64,000 nt of DNA from Lachnospiraceae bacterium M18-1 (lineage in GTDB: Bacteria > Bacillota > Clostridia > Lachnospirales > Lachnospiraceae): the NCBI GenBank assembly GCA_000403295.2, contig KE159605.1:839409-903408 (forward strand). Direction: 5' to 3'. Below, one piece after another: positions 35,131 through 44,446 of the stretch. Positions within the stretch are counted from its first letter, which is position 1. Each line of letters opens with the position of its first letter. Position numbers and translations under genes: made by a program. The notes under the pieces are model-generated. The model did no database searches and was not told the origin of the DNA. It saw only the letters and a list, made by a program, of their open reading frames with translations.

Positions 35131-38100
35131 TTACTTATCCAGTTCATCCTCCAGAAGATCCACCGACACCAGCGTGGACACCCCCTTTTCCTGCATGGTG
35201 ATCCCGTACAGGCGGTCCGCCGCCGTCATAGTCCCTCTTCGGTGGGTGATCACGATAAACTGGGTATTCTCCGTCAACTTGTGGAGATACTGTGCGAACC
35301 GCACCACGTTGCTGTCATCCAGAGCCGCCTCGATCTCGTCCAGCAGACAAAAAGGCGACGGCTTCAAATTCTGGATCGCGAACAGCAGCGAGATAGCCGT
35401 CAGCGCCTTTTCCCCGCCGGAGAGCTGCATCATATTCTGTAGCTTCTTTCCCGGCGGCTGGGCGATGATCCGAATGCCTGCCTCCAGGATATCCTCGTCC
35501 TCCATCAGCTCCAGGGTACCCTTTCCTCCGCCGAACAACTGCTTGAATACATGGTCAAATTCCGTAGAGATCAGCGCAAACTGCTCCTGGAACTGCTTGC
35601 GCATGGCGATGTCAAGCTCTTCTATGATCTTGACCAGCGTTTCCTCCGCCTCTGCCAGGTCGTCGTGCTGCCCTTTGAGAAATTCATAGCGCTCCGAAAC
35701 CTCTTTAAATTCCTCAATGGCATTCACATTCACATTGCCCAGCTTCTTGATCTCCGCCTTCAGGTTCTGAATCTGCCGCTTCATATACCCCAGCTCCGTC
35801 AGATTCGGATTGCGCAGCTCTCTGGCCCGGCGCAGCGTTAGCTCATATTCCTCCCACATATAATTGATATGCTTCTCTGCTGCTTCCTCGTAGGATTCCT
35901 TCCGGCTGTTCAGACGGAAGCATTCCTTGTCCAGCTCGGACATATGCTTTGACAAGTCCTCCCGTTTTCCCAAAAAGGTCTTGTGCTTCTGGTTCAGCTC
36001 GTCCCGTTTTGCCACCTGGCTCTTGATCTCCGCCTGGATCTCGACAAACAGTTCCCCGGAATTTTCGATGGTCTCTGACAGCTCCCGGATCTTTTCCTCC
36101 TTCTCCTGGATTTCCCCGGACGCGTTTCCCTTGCTGATGTCCACCTCTTTTAACTCTTCCTCGAATTTTGCCGTCTCTTCCTCGATCCGGCTGATGTTTT
36201 CCAGAATAAATACATTCTGCTGCTCCAGGCTTGCGAAGGAAAGGTGGACCTCCTCAGAATGTTTTAGCTGCACGCTTTCCTGTTCCTTATCTTCCTCCAG
36301 TCCTTTCTGCAGCCGCTCGATCTTCTCATTCAGCTCCTGCTCCAGGTTCTTGGAAGCCTCAAGTTCCAGCTGGATGGATTCCTCATTGTCCAGAATCTCC
36401 TGAAGCCGTTTTTCCAAAGTCTCCTGCTCCGCCTGGTATGTCCGCCGGCGCTCTGCAAGTTCCTTCTGCTTGCCCTGGACCTGCTCCATATTCATCTTGA
36501 CTGTATTTTCCTCGATCGATGCTTTACTGAGCTGATGCTGGATATGGTCGATCTCATTATAGCAGGCGCCCCGCTTCTGCTTGATATCGTTGACCTCCTG
36601 CTCCATCTGGTCCATATCCCGTTTCAGCATGGAAACGGTCTCTTCAAATTCCTGAATCTCCCGCCTCCGGCTTAACAGGTTGCTGGAATTTTTGAAAGCT
36701 CCTCCTGTCATCGCCCCGCCGGGATTGATCAGGTCCCCTTCCAGAGTGACCAGACGAAGTGACTGCCGGTATTTTCTGGCAATGGCGATCCCGGTGTCTA
36801 TATGGTCTACCACGATGGTTCTTCCCAGCAGCTGGTCCGCCAGTCCCTGAAAACGCTTCTCCACATGAATCAGCATATTGGCAAGGCCGATGACTCCCTT
36901 CTCCTGCAGCGCCTTCTCATCCCGGATGCCGGAATTTCCGTGCATACTGGTCAGGGGAAGAAATGTCGCCCGTCCGAATTTATTTTTCTTCAGGAACTGG
37001 ATCATCCGTTTTGCCGTTTCCTCAGTATCTGTCACCACATTCTGGATACTGCCGCCCAGCGCGGTCTCGATCGCGATCTCATATTCCTTTTCCACCTTGA
37101 TGATATCCGCCACAACCCCAAGGAGTCCCGGCTCCCGGTCCCGGTTCGCCATCACCTTGCGGATGCTGTTTCCATAGCCGTCGTACCGCTCGGTAATATT
37201 TTTCAGCGATTCCAGACGAGAAGATTCCCTATGGTAAGCAGTCTGTCCAAGCCGGAGCTTTTCCTGCTTCTCATTCAGCTCCCTCTGGTATGTTTCAATC
37301 CTTCGCTCGGCCTCCTGAATCTGCCCGGAAAAACCCGTGATTTCCTTTCTGACGCCGGATAGTTCTGCTTCGTAGGATTCCAGGATCTCGTTCTGCTGCT
37401 CTCCCTCTCCCAACGTCTCCTTCAAGAGCCTGTCCAGCTCCGCCTTCCGGGCTGTGATCTGCTCCTGGGTGGTATCGTAGTGCTGGATCTTCGCACGGGT
37501 AGAGGCCCGGTTTTCCAAAAGCTCCATGATCTCCTGCTTACTGGTCTCCACCTCCGCCGTCTGTCCCGCAATTCGGCTCTGGACCGCGAACAGGGCTTCC
37601 TTGGCCTCCTGGTCCTTTTTTGTCACTTCCAGAAGTTTTCCGCGGACATCCTCCTGTTCCCTGGAAAGCTCTTTTAACTGACCCTGCCTGGCCTCAATCT
37701 CAATCCGGATGGTGTGCAGCCGGTTGTCATAATGCTCATCGTTCATCCGGACCGTATTGATCTGCTCCCTGAGGACATTGATCTGGCCTTCCAGCTGCTG
37801 CTTCAACAGCGTCGTCTCATTGAGCTGACTCTTGGCCTTCTCGATGGAAAAATCAATGGCATCCACCTCTTCCTCGATGGCGTCATACTCCGCCTTCATT
37901 TCTTCATAGCGGGTCTTCGCCTCGCTCAACTCATCCTCCGCATTGCCAAGCTGCCCTTCGATCTCCTGAACCTGCTCCTTGATCCGCTCTGTCTCCAGCA
38001 GAAACATGTTGATATCAAATGTCTTTAATTCTTCCTTTTTTTTCAGATATTCCCTGGCCACTTCCGACTGCCTGGAAAGAGGCCCGATCTGCTTTTCCAG

Positions 38101-38691
38101 CTCCGACAGGATATCATTGACACGGAGCAGATTCTGCCGTTCCTCCTCCAGTTTTTTCAGCGACAGATTCTTCCGCCGCTTGAACTTTACGATTCCCGCC
38201 GCCTCGTCAAATAATTCCCGCCGTTCCTCCGGCTTGCCGCTTAAGATCCGGTCGATCTGCCCCTGTCCGATGATGGAGTAGCCTTCCTTGCCGATCCCGG
38301 TATCATAGAACATTTCATTGATGTCTTTGAGACGGCACGCCGCGCCGTTGAGCAGATACTCACTTTCACCGGATCGGTATAATTTCCTCGTCACGGTGAC
38401 TTCTTCATAGTCCACCGGAAGCCGGTGGTCCGAATTGTTCAGCGTGATCGCCACCGACGCGTAGCTGAGCGCCTTTCTGTTCTCCGTCCCCGAAAAAATC
38501 ACGTCCTGCATGGTGCCGCCGCGCAGCTGTTTCACACGCTGCTCTCCCAGTACCCACCGGACGGCGTCCGCCACATTGCTCTTTCCGCTTCCATTGGGAC
38601 CCACGATGCCGGTAATCCCTTCATGAAAATCAAACCGGATCCGATTTGCAAACGATTTGAATCCTTGTACCTCAATGCTTTTTAAATACAT
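35131..38691 (-). CDS. smc: Chromosome segregation protein SMC
   Basis: This 1186-residue SMC ATPase has Walker A GPNGSGKSN (31-39), two long coiled coils interrupted by a hinge at about 500-680 (GVVADIIKVEKEYEIAIETALGG), and a C-terminal head with the LSGGEKAL signature and Walker B FCLLDEIEAALDD. It condenses and segregates chromosomes together with ScpA and ScpB. The start codon follows the rnc stop by a single base (TAA-A-ATG), which indicates translational coupling. Confidence 0.98.
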   Translation of the reverse strand: MYLKSIEVQGFKSFANRIRFDFHEGITGIVGPNGSGKSNVADAVRWVLGEQRVKQLRGGTMQDVIFSGTENRKALSYASVAITLNNSDHRLPVDYEEVTVTRKLYRSGESEYLLNGAACRLKDINEMFYDTGIGKEGYSIIGQGQIDRILSGKPEERRELFDEAAGIVKFKRRKNLSLKKLEEERQNLLRVNDILSELEKQIGPLSRQSEVAREYLKKKEELKTFDINMFLLETERIKEQVQEIEGQLGNAEDELSEAKTRYEEMKAEYDAIEEEVDAIDFSIEKAKSQLNETTLLKQQLEGQINVLREQINTVRMNDEHYDNRLHTIRIEIEARQGQLKELSREQEDVRGKLLEVTKKDQEAKEALFAVQSRIAGQTAEVETSKQEIMELLENRASTRAKIQHYDTTQEQITARKAELDRLLKETLGEGEQQNEILESYEAELSGVRKEITGFSGQIQEAERRIETYQRELNEKQEKLRLGQTAYHRESSRLESLKNITERYDGYGNSIRKVMANRDREPGLLGVVADIIKVEKEYEIAIETALGGSIQNVVTDTEETAKRMIQFLKKNKFGRATFLPLTSMHGNSGIRDEKALQEKGVIGLANMLIHVEKRFQGLADQLLGRTIVVDHIDTGIAIARKYRQSLRLVTLEGDLINPGGAMTGGAFKNSSNLLSRRREIQEFEETVSMLKRDMDQMEQEVNDIKQKRGACYNEIDHIQHQLSKASIEENTVKMNMEQVQGKQKELAERRRTYQAEQETLEKRLQEILDNEESIQLELEASKNLEQELNEKIERLQKGLEEDKEQESVQLKHSEEVHLSFASLEQQNVFILENISRIEEETAKFEEELKEVDISKGNASGEIQEKEEKIRELSETIENSGELFVEIQAEIKSQVAKRDELNQKHKTFLGKREDLSKHMSELDKECFRLNSRKESYEEAAEKHINYMWEEYELTLRRARELRNPNLTELGYMKRQIQNLKAEIKKLGNVNVNAIEEFKEVSERYEFLKGQHDDLAEAEETLVKIIEELDIAMRKQFQEQFALISTEFDHVFKQLFGGGKGTLELMEDEDILEAGIRIIAQPPGKKLQNMMQLSGGEKALTAISLLFAIQNLKPSPFCLLDEIEAALDDSNVVRFAQYLHKLTENTQFIVITHRRGTMTAADRLYGITMQEKGVSTLVSVDLLEDELDK

Positions 38692-38692
38692 T

Positions 38693-39400
38693 TTACACCC
38701 CTGGTCTTATTGCCTGGCCGGCCTGTAGCTTTAAAATGGCCTGGTAAGCCGCCTCCTGCTCCGCGGCCTTTTTCGTGCGTCCCTTTCCTGCACCGCAGCA
38801 TCTTTCTCCGATACATACTTCCACATGAAATGACTTGTTGTGGTCAGGTCCTTCCTCTCCCACCAGACGATAGGAAATACTCTCTCCCATATCTGCCTGC
38901 ACAATCTCCTGCAAAATGGTCTTGCTATCGAAAAAGAGCTTCTTGTGTTCTAAATCCGACAAGATGAACCTGTGGATAAACTCTTTCGCATTAGTAAAAC
39001 CACCGTCCAGATAGATAGCCCCGATCAGCGCTTCCATAGCGTCTGATGTGATGGAGTCCCGTTCTCTCCCGCCGGTCGCCTCCTCGCCCCTGCCCAGGAG
39101 CAGGTAGTTTCCCAGATTGATATCACGGGCGCAGAATGCCAGCGACGGCTCACACACCATGCCTGCCCGGGTCTTGGTCAATTCCCCTTCGGATATCTTC
39201 GGGTTTTCCAGAAATAAAAACTCACTGGATACCAGCTCCAGCACCGCGTCCCCGAGAAACTCCAGCCGTTCATTGCACTGAAACTTGGGCAGATGCTTTT
39301 CATTCGTATAGGAACTATGCATCATAGCCCTGCGCAGCAGCGAATAATCCCGGAATTGATAACCGATCTGTTTTTCCAGTTCTTTCAGTCTGTCCTTCAT
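38693..39400 (-). CDS. rnc: Ribonuclease III
   Basis: This 235-residue RNase III has the family signature NERLEFLGDAVLE (43-55), the second acidic cluster SDAMEALIGAIYLDGG and a C-terminal double-stranded RNA-binding domain from about residue 160 with the KKAAEQEAA end. It processes rRNA precursors and other double-stranded RNAs. It lies between acpP and smc as in most Firmicutes, but a terminator-like hairpin separates it from acpP. Confidence 0.97.
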   Translation of the reverse strand: MKDRLKELEKQIGYQFRDYSLLRRAMMHSSYTNEKHLPKFQCNERLEFLGDAVLELVSSEFLFLENPKISEGELTKTRAGMVCEPSLAFCARDINLGNYLLLGRGEEATGGRERDSITSDAMEALIGAIYLDGGFTNAKEFIHRFILSDLEHKKLFFDSKTILQEIVQADMGESISYRLVGEEGPDHNKSFHVEVCIGERCCGAGKGRTKKAAEQEAAYQAILKLQAGQAIRPGV

Positions 39401-39457
39401 TCTTTTCTTTCTAATGGTTCCTTTCTATAAAAATGTTCCTGCATTTCTCTAAACAGC

Positions 39458-39484
39458 GAAAAAGCCCGCAAAGGGCTTTCTCTT
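39458..39484 (-). terminator. Terminator or attenuator between acpP and rnc
   Basis: On the minus strand AAAGCCC (39479-39473) pairs with GGGCTTT (39467-39461), followed by TTCGCTGTTT. It would end most transcripts after acpP and let a fraction continue into rnc-smc-ftsY. Confidence 0.7.
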
Positions 39485-39494
39485 GCTTCGATGA

Positions 39495-39731
39495 CTACTC
39501 CACAACCTTCTTGATCTGATCAACCGCATCCTGCACTGTTACGATCTTGTCTGCATCTTCATTGTCGATCTCAATGTCAAATGCCTCTTCAAGCTCTGTA
39601 ATGATCTGAAGGATATCCAGCGAATCCGCCGACAGATCCTCCACAAACTTTGTCTCCGGCTGAACATCATCCTTCGTAACATTCATAACATCTGCGATAA
39701 TTTCCTGCAATTTTTCAAATTCCATAATCAT
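39495..39731 (-). CDS. acpP: Acyl carrier protein
   Basis: This 78-residue acidic protein has the phosphopantetheine attachment motif DSLD with S37, and the typical EDLSADSLDILQIITELEEAFDIEI helix-loop. It carries acyl chains during fatty acid and phospholipid synthesis. The start is either the first ATG or the third codon (ATG at 39725). Both have AAGGAAAAGG upstream; the later one has the better spacing. It lies 75 bp downstream of plsX. Confidence 0.96.
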   Translation of the reverse strand: MIMEFEKLQEIIADVMNVTKDDVQPETKFVEDLSADSLDILQIITELEEAFDIEIDNEDADKIVTVQDAVDQIKKVVE

Positions 39732-39806
39732 CCTTTTCCTTTCTTAACTTGTTCAGATTACAATTTCTTTTTTTCAGTGAGCCGCCGGCTCCTCCCCGGA
39801 CACTGC

Positions 39807-40823
39807 TCATGCATCTTCGAGCCTGCCGATGGCTTCCTGAATCTTCTCGTTGATCTGCTGTTCCTTAAAGGTCACGCATTGAATAATAGATGTACATACC
39901 TCCCTGGAAGTCGAATTTCCATGGGTCTTAACCACCAGGCCCTTCAATCCCAAAAGAGGCGCGCCACCGTACTGGCTGGCATCAAAGTCCTTCAGGGTAG
40001 CCTTCAATGCCGGCTTCACCAGAAGGGCTCCGATCTTGGAACGCAGGGACGTCATCATGCCGGCCTTCACCTTCTGGATCAGAGTGCCCCCGACGCCTTC
40101 ATAGAGTTTCAGGATCACATTCCCCACAAATGCCTCGCATACCACAACATCCACCGCGCCGGACGGAATATCTCTTGCCTCCACGCTTCCCACGAAATTG
40201 ATACCTCTGCATGCCTTCAGGAGCGGAAAGGTCTCTTTTACCAGTGCGTTGCCTTTTTCCTCTTCCGCACCGATATTCACGATCCCTACCTTCGGATTCT
40301 TCTTGCCCACGATATGTTCCATGTAAATCGAACCCATCTGTGCAAACTGTACCAGATGGGACGGCCTTGCGTCCACATTGGCCCCACAGTCAATCAGCAG
40401 CGCCGCGCCTTTAGCCGTAGGAATGAGCGGTGCAAGAGGCGAGCGTTCCACTCCCTTGATCTTTCCCACCAAAATCTGGCCTCCTGCCAGCACTGCGCCG
40501 GAATTGCCCGCAGATACAAATGCATCTGCCTCTCCGCGCTTCACCAGCTTCAATGCCGTCACGAGAGAGGAATCCTTCTTCGTGCGGATTGCCGCCACCG
40601 GAGGCTCTGCCGTCTCGATCACTTCTTCTGCGTGGACGATCTCGATCTGTTCCTGAGGATAGGTATATGCGGATAATTCCTGCTTTAAAACCTCTTCCCG
40701 GCCAGTCAGCAGGACCTTGATATCCTTCCGCTTCTTCACAGCCTCTACCGCACCCTTTACCATCTCGCCGGGTGCATTGTCCCCGCCCATGGCATCCAGG
40801 GCAATCCTTGTCATCTCCGACAT
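39807..40823 (-). CDS. plsX: Phosphate acyltransferase PlsX
   Basis: The protein starts MTRIALDAMGGDNAP within its first 20 residues, the PlsX signature, and contains the VDARPSHLVQFA and HGNS blocks of the family. It makes acyl-phosphate from acyl-ACP for phosphatidic acid synthesis. I choose the ATG at 40823 (338 residues) because AAGGAGG lies 7 nt upstream of it. The upstream ATG at 40829 lies directly on that site and the one at 40841 lies before it. It is the first gene of the acpP-rnc-smc-ftsY neighbourhood. Confidence 0.95.
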   Translation of the reverse strand: MSEMTRIALDAMGGDNAPGEMVKGAVEAVKKRKDIKVLLTGREEVLKQELSAYTYPQEQIEIVHAEEVIETAEPPVAAIRTKKDSSLVTALKLVKRGEADAFVSAGNSGAVLAGGQILVGKIKGVERSPLAPLIPTAKGAALLIDCGANVDARPSHLVQFAQMGSIYMEHIVGKKNPKVGIVNIGAEEEKGNALVKETFPLLKACRGINFVGSVEARDIPSGAVDVVVCEAFVGNVILKLYEGVGGTLIQKVKAGMMTSLRSKIGALLVKPALKATLKDFDASQYGGAPLLGLKGLVVKTHGNSTSREVCTSIIQCVTFKEQQINEKIQEAIGRLEDA

Positions 40824-40852
40824 TTCCATCCCTCCTTGCATTGCTGTTATAC

Positions 40853-40881
40853 ATTCTACTAAACATCCATATAAAAATCAA
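40853..40881 (-). promoter_or_regulatory. Promoter of plsX
   Basis: On the minus strand TTGATT (40881-40876) and TAGAAT (40858-40853) are spaced by 17 bp, placing the transcription start about 23 nt before the chosen ATG, just upstream of the ribosome binding site. Confidence 0.7.
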
Positions 40882-40913
40882 GAAAAAAAGTATTCCCGCC
40901 CGAAAATCCTTAG

Positions 40914-40947
40914 GCGGAAAAAAGCCGCCCCTTGAGGCAGCCCTTTT
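40914..40947 (-). terminator. Terminator of the ABC exporter operon
   Basis: Directly after the TGA stop on the minus strand, GCTGCC and GGCGGC form a GC-rich stem around TCAAGG, followed by six T residues. It ends the exporter operon before the plsX promoter. Confidence 0.75.
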
Positions 40948-42102
40948 TCATACCCTCTTCCATTTTGATACTGTCAAGGTGACGCACACCAGCGCCGCCA
41001 CGAATGCCAGCTGCATCCCCAGCCCCTGAAGCACAGCCTGTTTCACCTCTCCCGTCACATTTCCAAATTCCACGAGATAATCATTGACCACCTCATACCA
41101 GTAAACCGGAAGAAACTGTGATACGTTCTTTACGCTCTTGTTCATCAGTTCCAAAGGAACAAATACTCCGCACAGGAAGCCCAGTCCCAGAGACAGGACA
41201 TTGACGATGCCGTTCAGCGTATTGACCCCGTTTTTCCCATGTACAAACATCCCCACCAGATAAGAGATGGTCAGGGCAACCAGCAACATGAGCAGTGTAT
41301 TCAAAAGGAAATACCCCACCCCGCCGCGCTCCGTCAGAATGTCTTTGTACCAGAAAAATGCTCCTCCAATGCACAGCGCCCACAGGCACATCCCCACCGT
41401 AGCCGCGGCCAAAAGCCCTTCCACGTTCTGCCTCCGCCCGGAGACGGCGCAGGCGCGCATCCGTTTTGGCAGGTCGCCCTTACGGAACGCAGAGATCACA
41501 TTTCCCATCACATAGCAGAGCACAGACAGGAACAGATAGGGGATATACCGGAAATAAAAACCATAGGCTGACTTTTCTCCCGATACCCTCCCCGTATCCA
41601 GCAGCTCTACCTGCGCCGGCTCCAGCTTTTCCAGCGATTCCGCCGCTTCTTCCTGGTCAAATCCGGCTGCATGAAACACCCTGGCGTTATTCAGGAAGCT
41701 ATTGATCTGCTGATCTACATAAAACGCCGTATAGGATCCCGGCACCTTGGTAACGGTGAGCGCTTTTCCTTCTACAATGCAGGTTTCAAAAAAATCCTCT
41801 GGAATCCAAATGATATATTCCACGTTCCGGTAAAACAGATCTTCCTGCAGCCTGGCCTTGTCATGTTCGGCCCGGGTCACCTCATGGAACTGCCCCAGGT
41901 ACGACTGAAGCTCCTTTGCAAGGCTTCCCCTGTCTTCATCAATGACACCGATCCTCACACTTTCCGCCTGGTAGCTGCCCGTCGAATCCAAACTCGAAAA
42001 ATGCTGAAATATCACAGTGATCCCCGCAAAGATCGCAACATACATCAGGATCAGCCCCATATTTCTTTTGACAATCTTCATATATCCTTTATATACTGTC
42101 AT
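40948..42102 (-). CDS. ABC-2 type transporter permease
   Basis: This 384-residue permease has one N-terminal membrane helix (about 16-34), a large extracytoplasmic domain (about 35-190) and a cluster of five hydrophobic segments in the C-terminal half. This is the architecture of ABC-2 permeases such as YhgE/NatB/YadH relatives (PF12698). It overlaps the preceding permease gene by 14 bp, and the two probably form a heterodimer with the ATPase encoded upstream. The substrate is not evident; the linked two-component system suggests a response to envelope stress or an antimicrobial peptide. Confidence 0.85.
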   Translation of the reverse strand: MTVYKGYMKIVKRNMGLILMYVAIFAGITVIFQHFSSLDSTGSYQAESVRIGVIDEDRGSLAKELQSYLGQFHEVTRAEHDKARLQEDLFYRNVEYIIWIPEDFFETCIVEGKALTVTKVPGSYTAFYVDQQINSFLNNARVFHAAGFDQEEAAESLEKLEPAQVELLDTGRVSGEKSAYGFYFRYIPYLFLSVLCYVMGNVISAFRKGDLPKRMRACAVSGRRQNVEGLLAAATVGMCLWALCIGGAFFWYKDILTERGGVGYFLLNTLLMLLVALTISYLVGMFVHGKNGVNTLNGIVNVLSLGLGFLCGVFVPLELMNKSVKNVSQFLPVYWYEVVNDYLVEFGNVTGEVKQAVLQGLGMQLAFVAALVCVTLTVSKWKRV

Positions 42103-43213
42103 AACGTTCCCTCCTGATCAGTAAAAATGACGCCGTCGTCAGAATCACACACATGACGGCCAGGGTGATGAGACTTCTGCCAAACCGTACCGGATCGTCG
42201 TATACATTAATACAGTAAAATGCGTCCGTGATCACTGCCGCCGGATTGATCCTATTCATGACCGGAAAGCTTCGCTCCACCAAGTACTTCATATCCGCGT
42301 TCATCAGGCCGGCCAGAAAGCTGCATGTCATGGAGATTGCCAGCAGGAGCGCCACCTTTCCCCCTTCCTTCATCTTTCCGAGCCCGCCGATAAAAATACC
42401 CATAGACACGCCCATCATGCTGCCGATCAGGGAAATCAGGAGCATCTGCGGCATCTGCCCGTAAAATTCCTGCCGCAGCACAAACCGGAGGTATGCCAGC
42501 AGTATCAGCACATTCAGGTAATGCAGCAGAAAGCAGGACAGCATTTCCGTCAGGATTAATTTCAGTTTGTGAGTGGGCGTCACACACCGTCTGGCCGCCA
42601 GCGCAGTCAGGTTCGCCTGAATCGAAAACGCCGCGTCCATCCCAATAAATGCGCCGTACAGACATGCCATTGCGATCAGCGCGTAAAAGAACTGGGCATT
42701 GCTGTTGGTTGTGGTGCCCCCCAGGGAAACCTGTTCTACCAGTTCCTCGTAGGCATCCATCTGTTCTATCGCTTTTTGTATCCCTTCAGGGTGCTTTTCT
42801 GCCACCATCGAAAGGGTCTGCTTTCCATTTTGATAGCTTTCCAGGAGGGACTCCAGGATACTCTCCGAAATCCCGCTGCCGGCCACTTTAAGCGTCGGAG
42901 TCTCCCCTACAAAATAGATCCCTGACGCCTTTTTCTCTTCCAGCGCCCGCCGCGCTTCCTCCCCGGACATTTCCTGGAGCTCCACAAGCCGGCTCTCGTC
43001 TGTTTCCATGGTTTCCAAAAATTCCAGAAAGACCGGATCTGCGTCCGGTTCCTTTACCACGATCGTCTGCACGGTCTCAAAATCCGCCTCATCTATGGAT
43101 CCGAATGCAAAATAGAACAATGTCCCCAGAATCAGCGGAAAGACCAGCGGCCAGAAAATTACATTGATACACTTTGTTTTCACAATCAGATTATATTTCA
43201 TTAAATGCAGCAT
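42089..43213 (-). CDS. ABC-2 type transporter permease
   Basis: This 374-residue permease has the same plan as its partner: an N-terminal helix at about 19-38 (FWPLVFPLILGTLFYFAFG), an extracytoplasmic domain to about residue 170, and several helices in the C-terminal half including the MACLYGAFIGMDAAF segment typical of ABC-2 proteins. Its start is 11 bp downstream of the ATPase stop. It is predicted to export a lipid, peptide or drug. Role and partner assignment rest on gene order. Confidence 0.85.
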   Translation of the reverse strand: MLHLMKYNLIVKTKCINVIFWPLVFPLILGTLFYFAFGSIDEADFETVQTIVVKEPDADPVFLEFLETMETDESRLVELQEMSGEEARRALEEKKASGIYFVGETPTLKVAGSGISESILESLLESYQNGKQTLSMVAEKHPEGIQKAIEQMDAYEELVEQVSLGGTTTNSNAQFFYALIAMACLYGAFIGMDAAFSIQANLTALAARRCVTPTHKLKLILTEMLSCFLLHYLNVLILLAYLRFVLRQEFYGQMPQMLLISLIGSMMGVSMGIFIGGLGKMKEGGKVALLLAISMTCSFLAGLMNADMKYLVERSFPVMNRINPAAVITDAFYCINVYDDPVRFGRSLITLAVMCVILTTASFLLIRRERYDSI

Positions 43214-43224
43214 GCCATTCCCTC

Positions 43225-44154
43225 CTAATCCCGAAGCTGCTTTCCTGTGATCTCCAGGAATACGTCATTGAGTGTGGGAAGCTCGGAAAATACCCTGCCG
43301 AACAGGATTTCCTGCTCCTGCAGGTAATTCAGGATCCGGATCAGGTTATGCTTTGCCTTGGTGCAGCGCACGGTCAGGATCTGCTCCCCATAGTCCACAC
43401 CGAATACATGCGGCAGCTCCCGGACAGCCTGAAGGTGCTCCTCTTCAAGGGCCACGGACTCTATGGTCACAGTCTCCCCTGTCTTGATCATCATTTTCAG
43501 TTCTTCCTTCGTTCCCACTGCAATGCTTCTTCCATGATCCAGGATCGCCACACGGGTGCAGATCTGCTCTACCTCTTCCATGTAGTGGGACGTATAAATG
43601 ATGGTGGAACCCTGCCGGTTCAACTCCTGGATTCCTTCCAGGATCTTATTCCTGCTCTGGGGATCCACTGCCACCGTGGGCTCATCCATGATGATCAGCC
43701 TGGGCTTATGGGCGATCCCGCAGGCAATGTTCAGCCGCCGCAAAAGCCCCCCTGACAATTTGCCCGGGCGTACCTTCCGGTAGTCCTCCAGCCCTGCAAA
43801 TTCCATGGCTTCTTCCACCAGTCCTTTCCTGCGCTGCTTCTCCTTCACATAAAGGCCGCAGAAGTAATCGACGTTTTCATATACCGTCAGTTCGTCGAAC
43901 ACCGCTACATTCTGCAATACGATTCCGATCTGTTTTTTCACATCATAGCTCTCCGGAGTCATCTCCTCTCCGAAAATGCGGATACTGCCCCGGTCATATT
44001 TCAGAAGCGCCAGCATGCAGCTGATCGCTGTCGTCTTGCCTGAGCCGTTGGGCCCAAGGAGCCCGAAGATCTCTCCCTCCCGGACCTGGAGGTTTAAGTG
44101 GTCCAGAGCCACCAGATCTCCATAACGTTTCACCAGGTTTTTTATCTCAATCAT
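43225..44154 (-). CDS. ABC transporter ATP-binding protein
   Basis: This 309-residue ATPase has Walker A GPNGSGKT (34-41), a Q-loop near QNVAVFDEL, the signature LSGG (133-136), and Walker B LIIMDEPT with E158. The C-terminal 80 residues are the extension common to drug- and lantibiotic-type exporters (DrrA/BcrA/CcmA class). It is the first gene of a three-gene exporter operon that faces the sensor kinase gene across a 292-bp divergent control region. Confidence 0.92.
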   Translation of the reverse strand: MIEIKNLVKRYGDLVALDHLNLQVREGEIFGLLGPNGSGKTTAISCMLALLKYDRGSIRIFGEEMTPESYDVKKQIGIVLQNVAVFDELTVYENVDYFCGLYVKEKQRRKGLVEEAMEFAGLEDYRKVRPGKLSGGLLRRLNIACGIAHKPRLIIMDEPTVAVDPQSRNKILEGIQELNRQGSTIIYTSHYMEEVEQICTRVAILDHGRSIAVGTKEELKMMIKTGETVTIESVALEEEHLQAVRELPHVFGVDYGEQILTVRCTKAKHNLIRILNYLQEQEILFGRVFSELPTLNDVFLEITGKQLRD

Positions 44155-44446
44155 ATCCTAACTCCTCCTTCTGTGTTCCCGCAGATTTATTTCCTGTGGA
44201 AACCCTTCCGCCTGCTGCCTTTCCGTATACTGTGACAGTCCGTCAGCTTCCGGGATTTCCTTTCTGCTGACAGTATACTACATCCTTTTTCTCCGTAGAA
44301 GTGTTCATTGTCACAACTTACGTATGACATTTGTAATACAATAACCTGTACAGTTCACGGTAATCTAATAATTTCAAATTTTTCTTTACCAGACAGACTG
44401 TTTTGTATTATAATAATATCAAAATTTTTAGAACAGGCGAAACGTT
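44155..44446. promoter_or_regulatory. Divergent control region between exporter and two-component system
   Basis: GTATACTGT (44225-44233) and ACAGTATAC (44270-44278) form a 9-bp perfect inverted repeat. The right arm contains the minus-strand -10 TATACT (44277-44272) that pairs with TTCTAC (44300-44295) at a 17-bp spacing. This looks like an operator over the exporter promoter, possibly for the linked response regulator. Toward the kinase gene, TTTACC (44385-44390) and TATAAT (44409-44414) with 18 bp between them form a plus-strand promoter. Confidence 0.6.
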
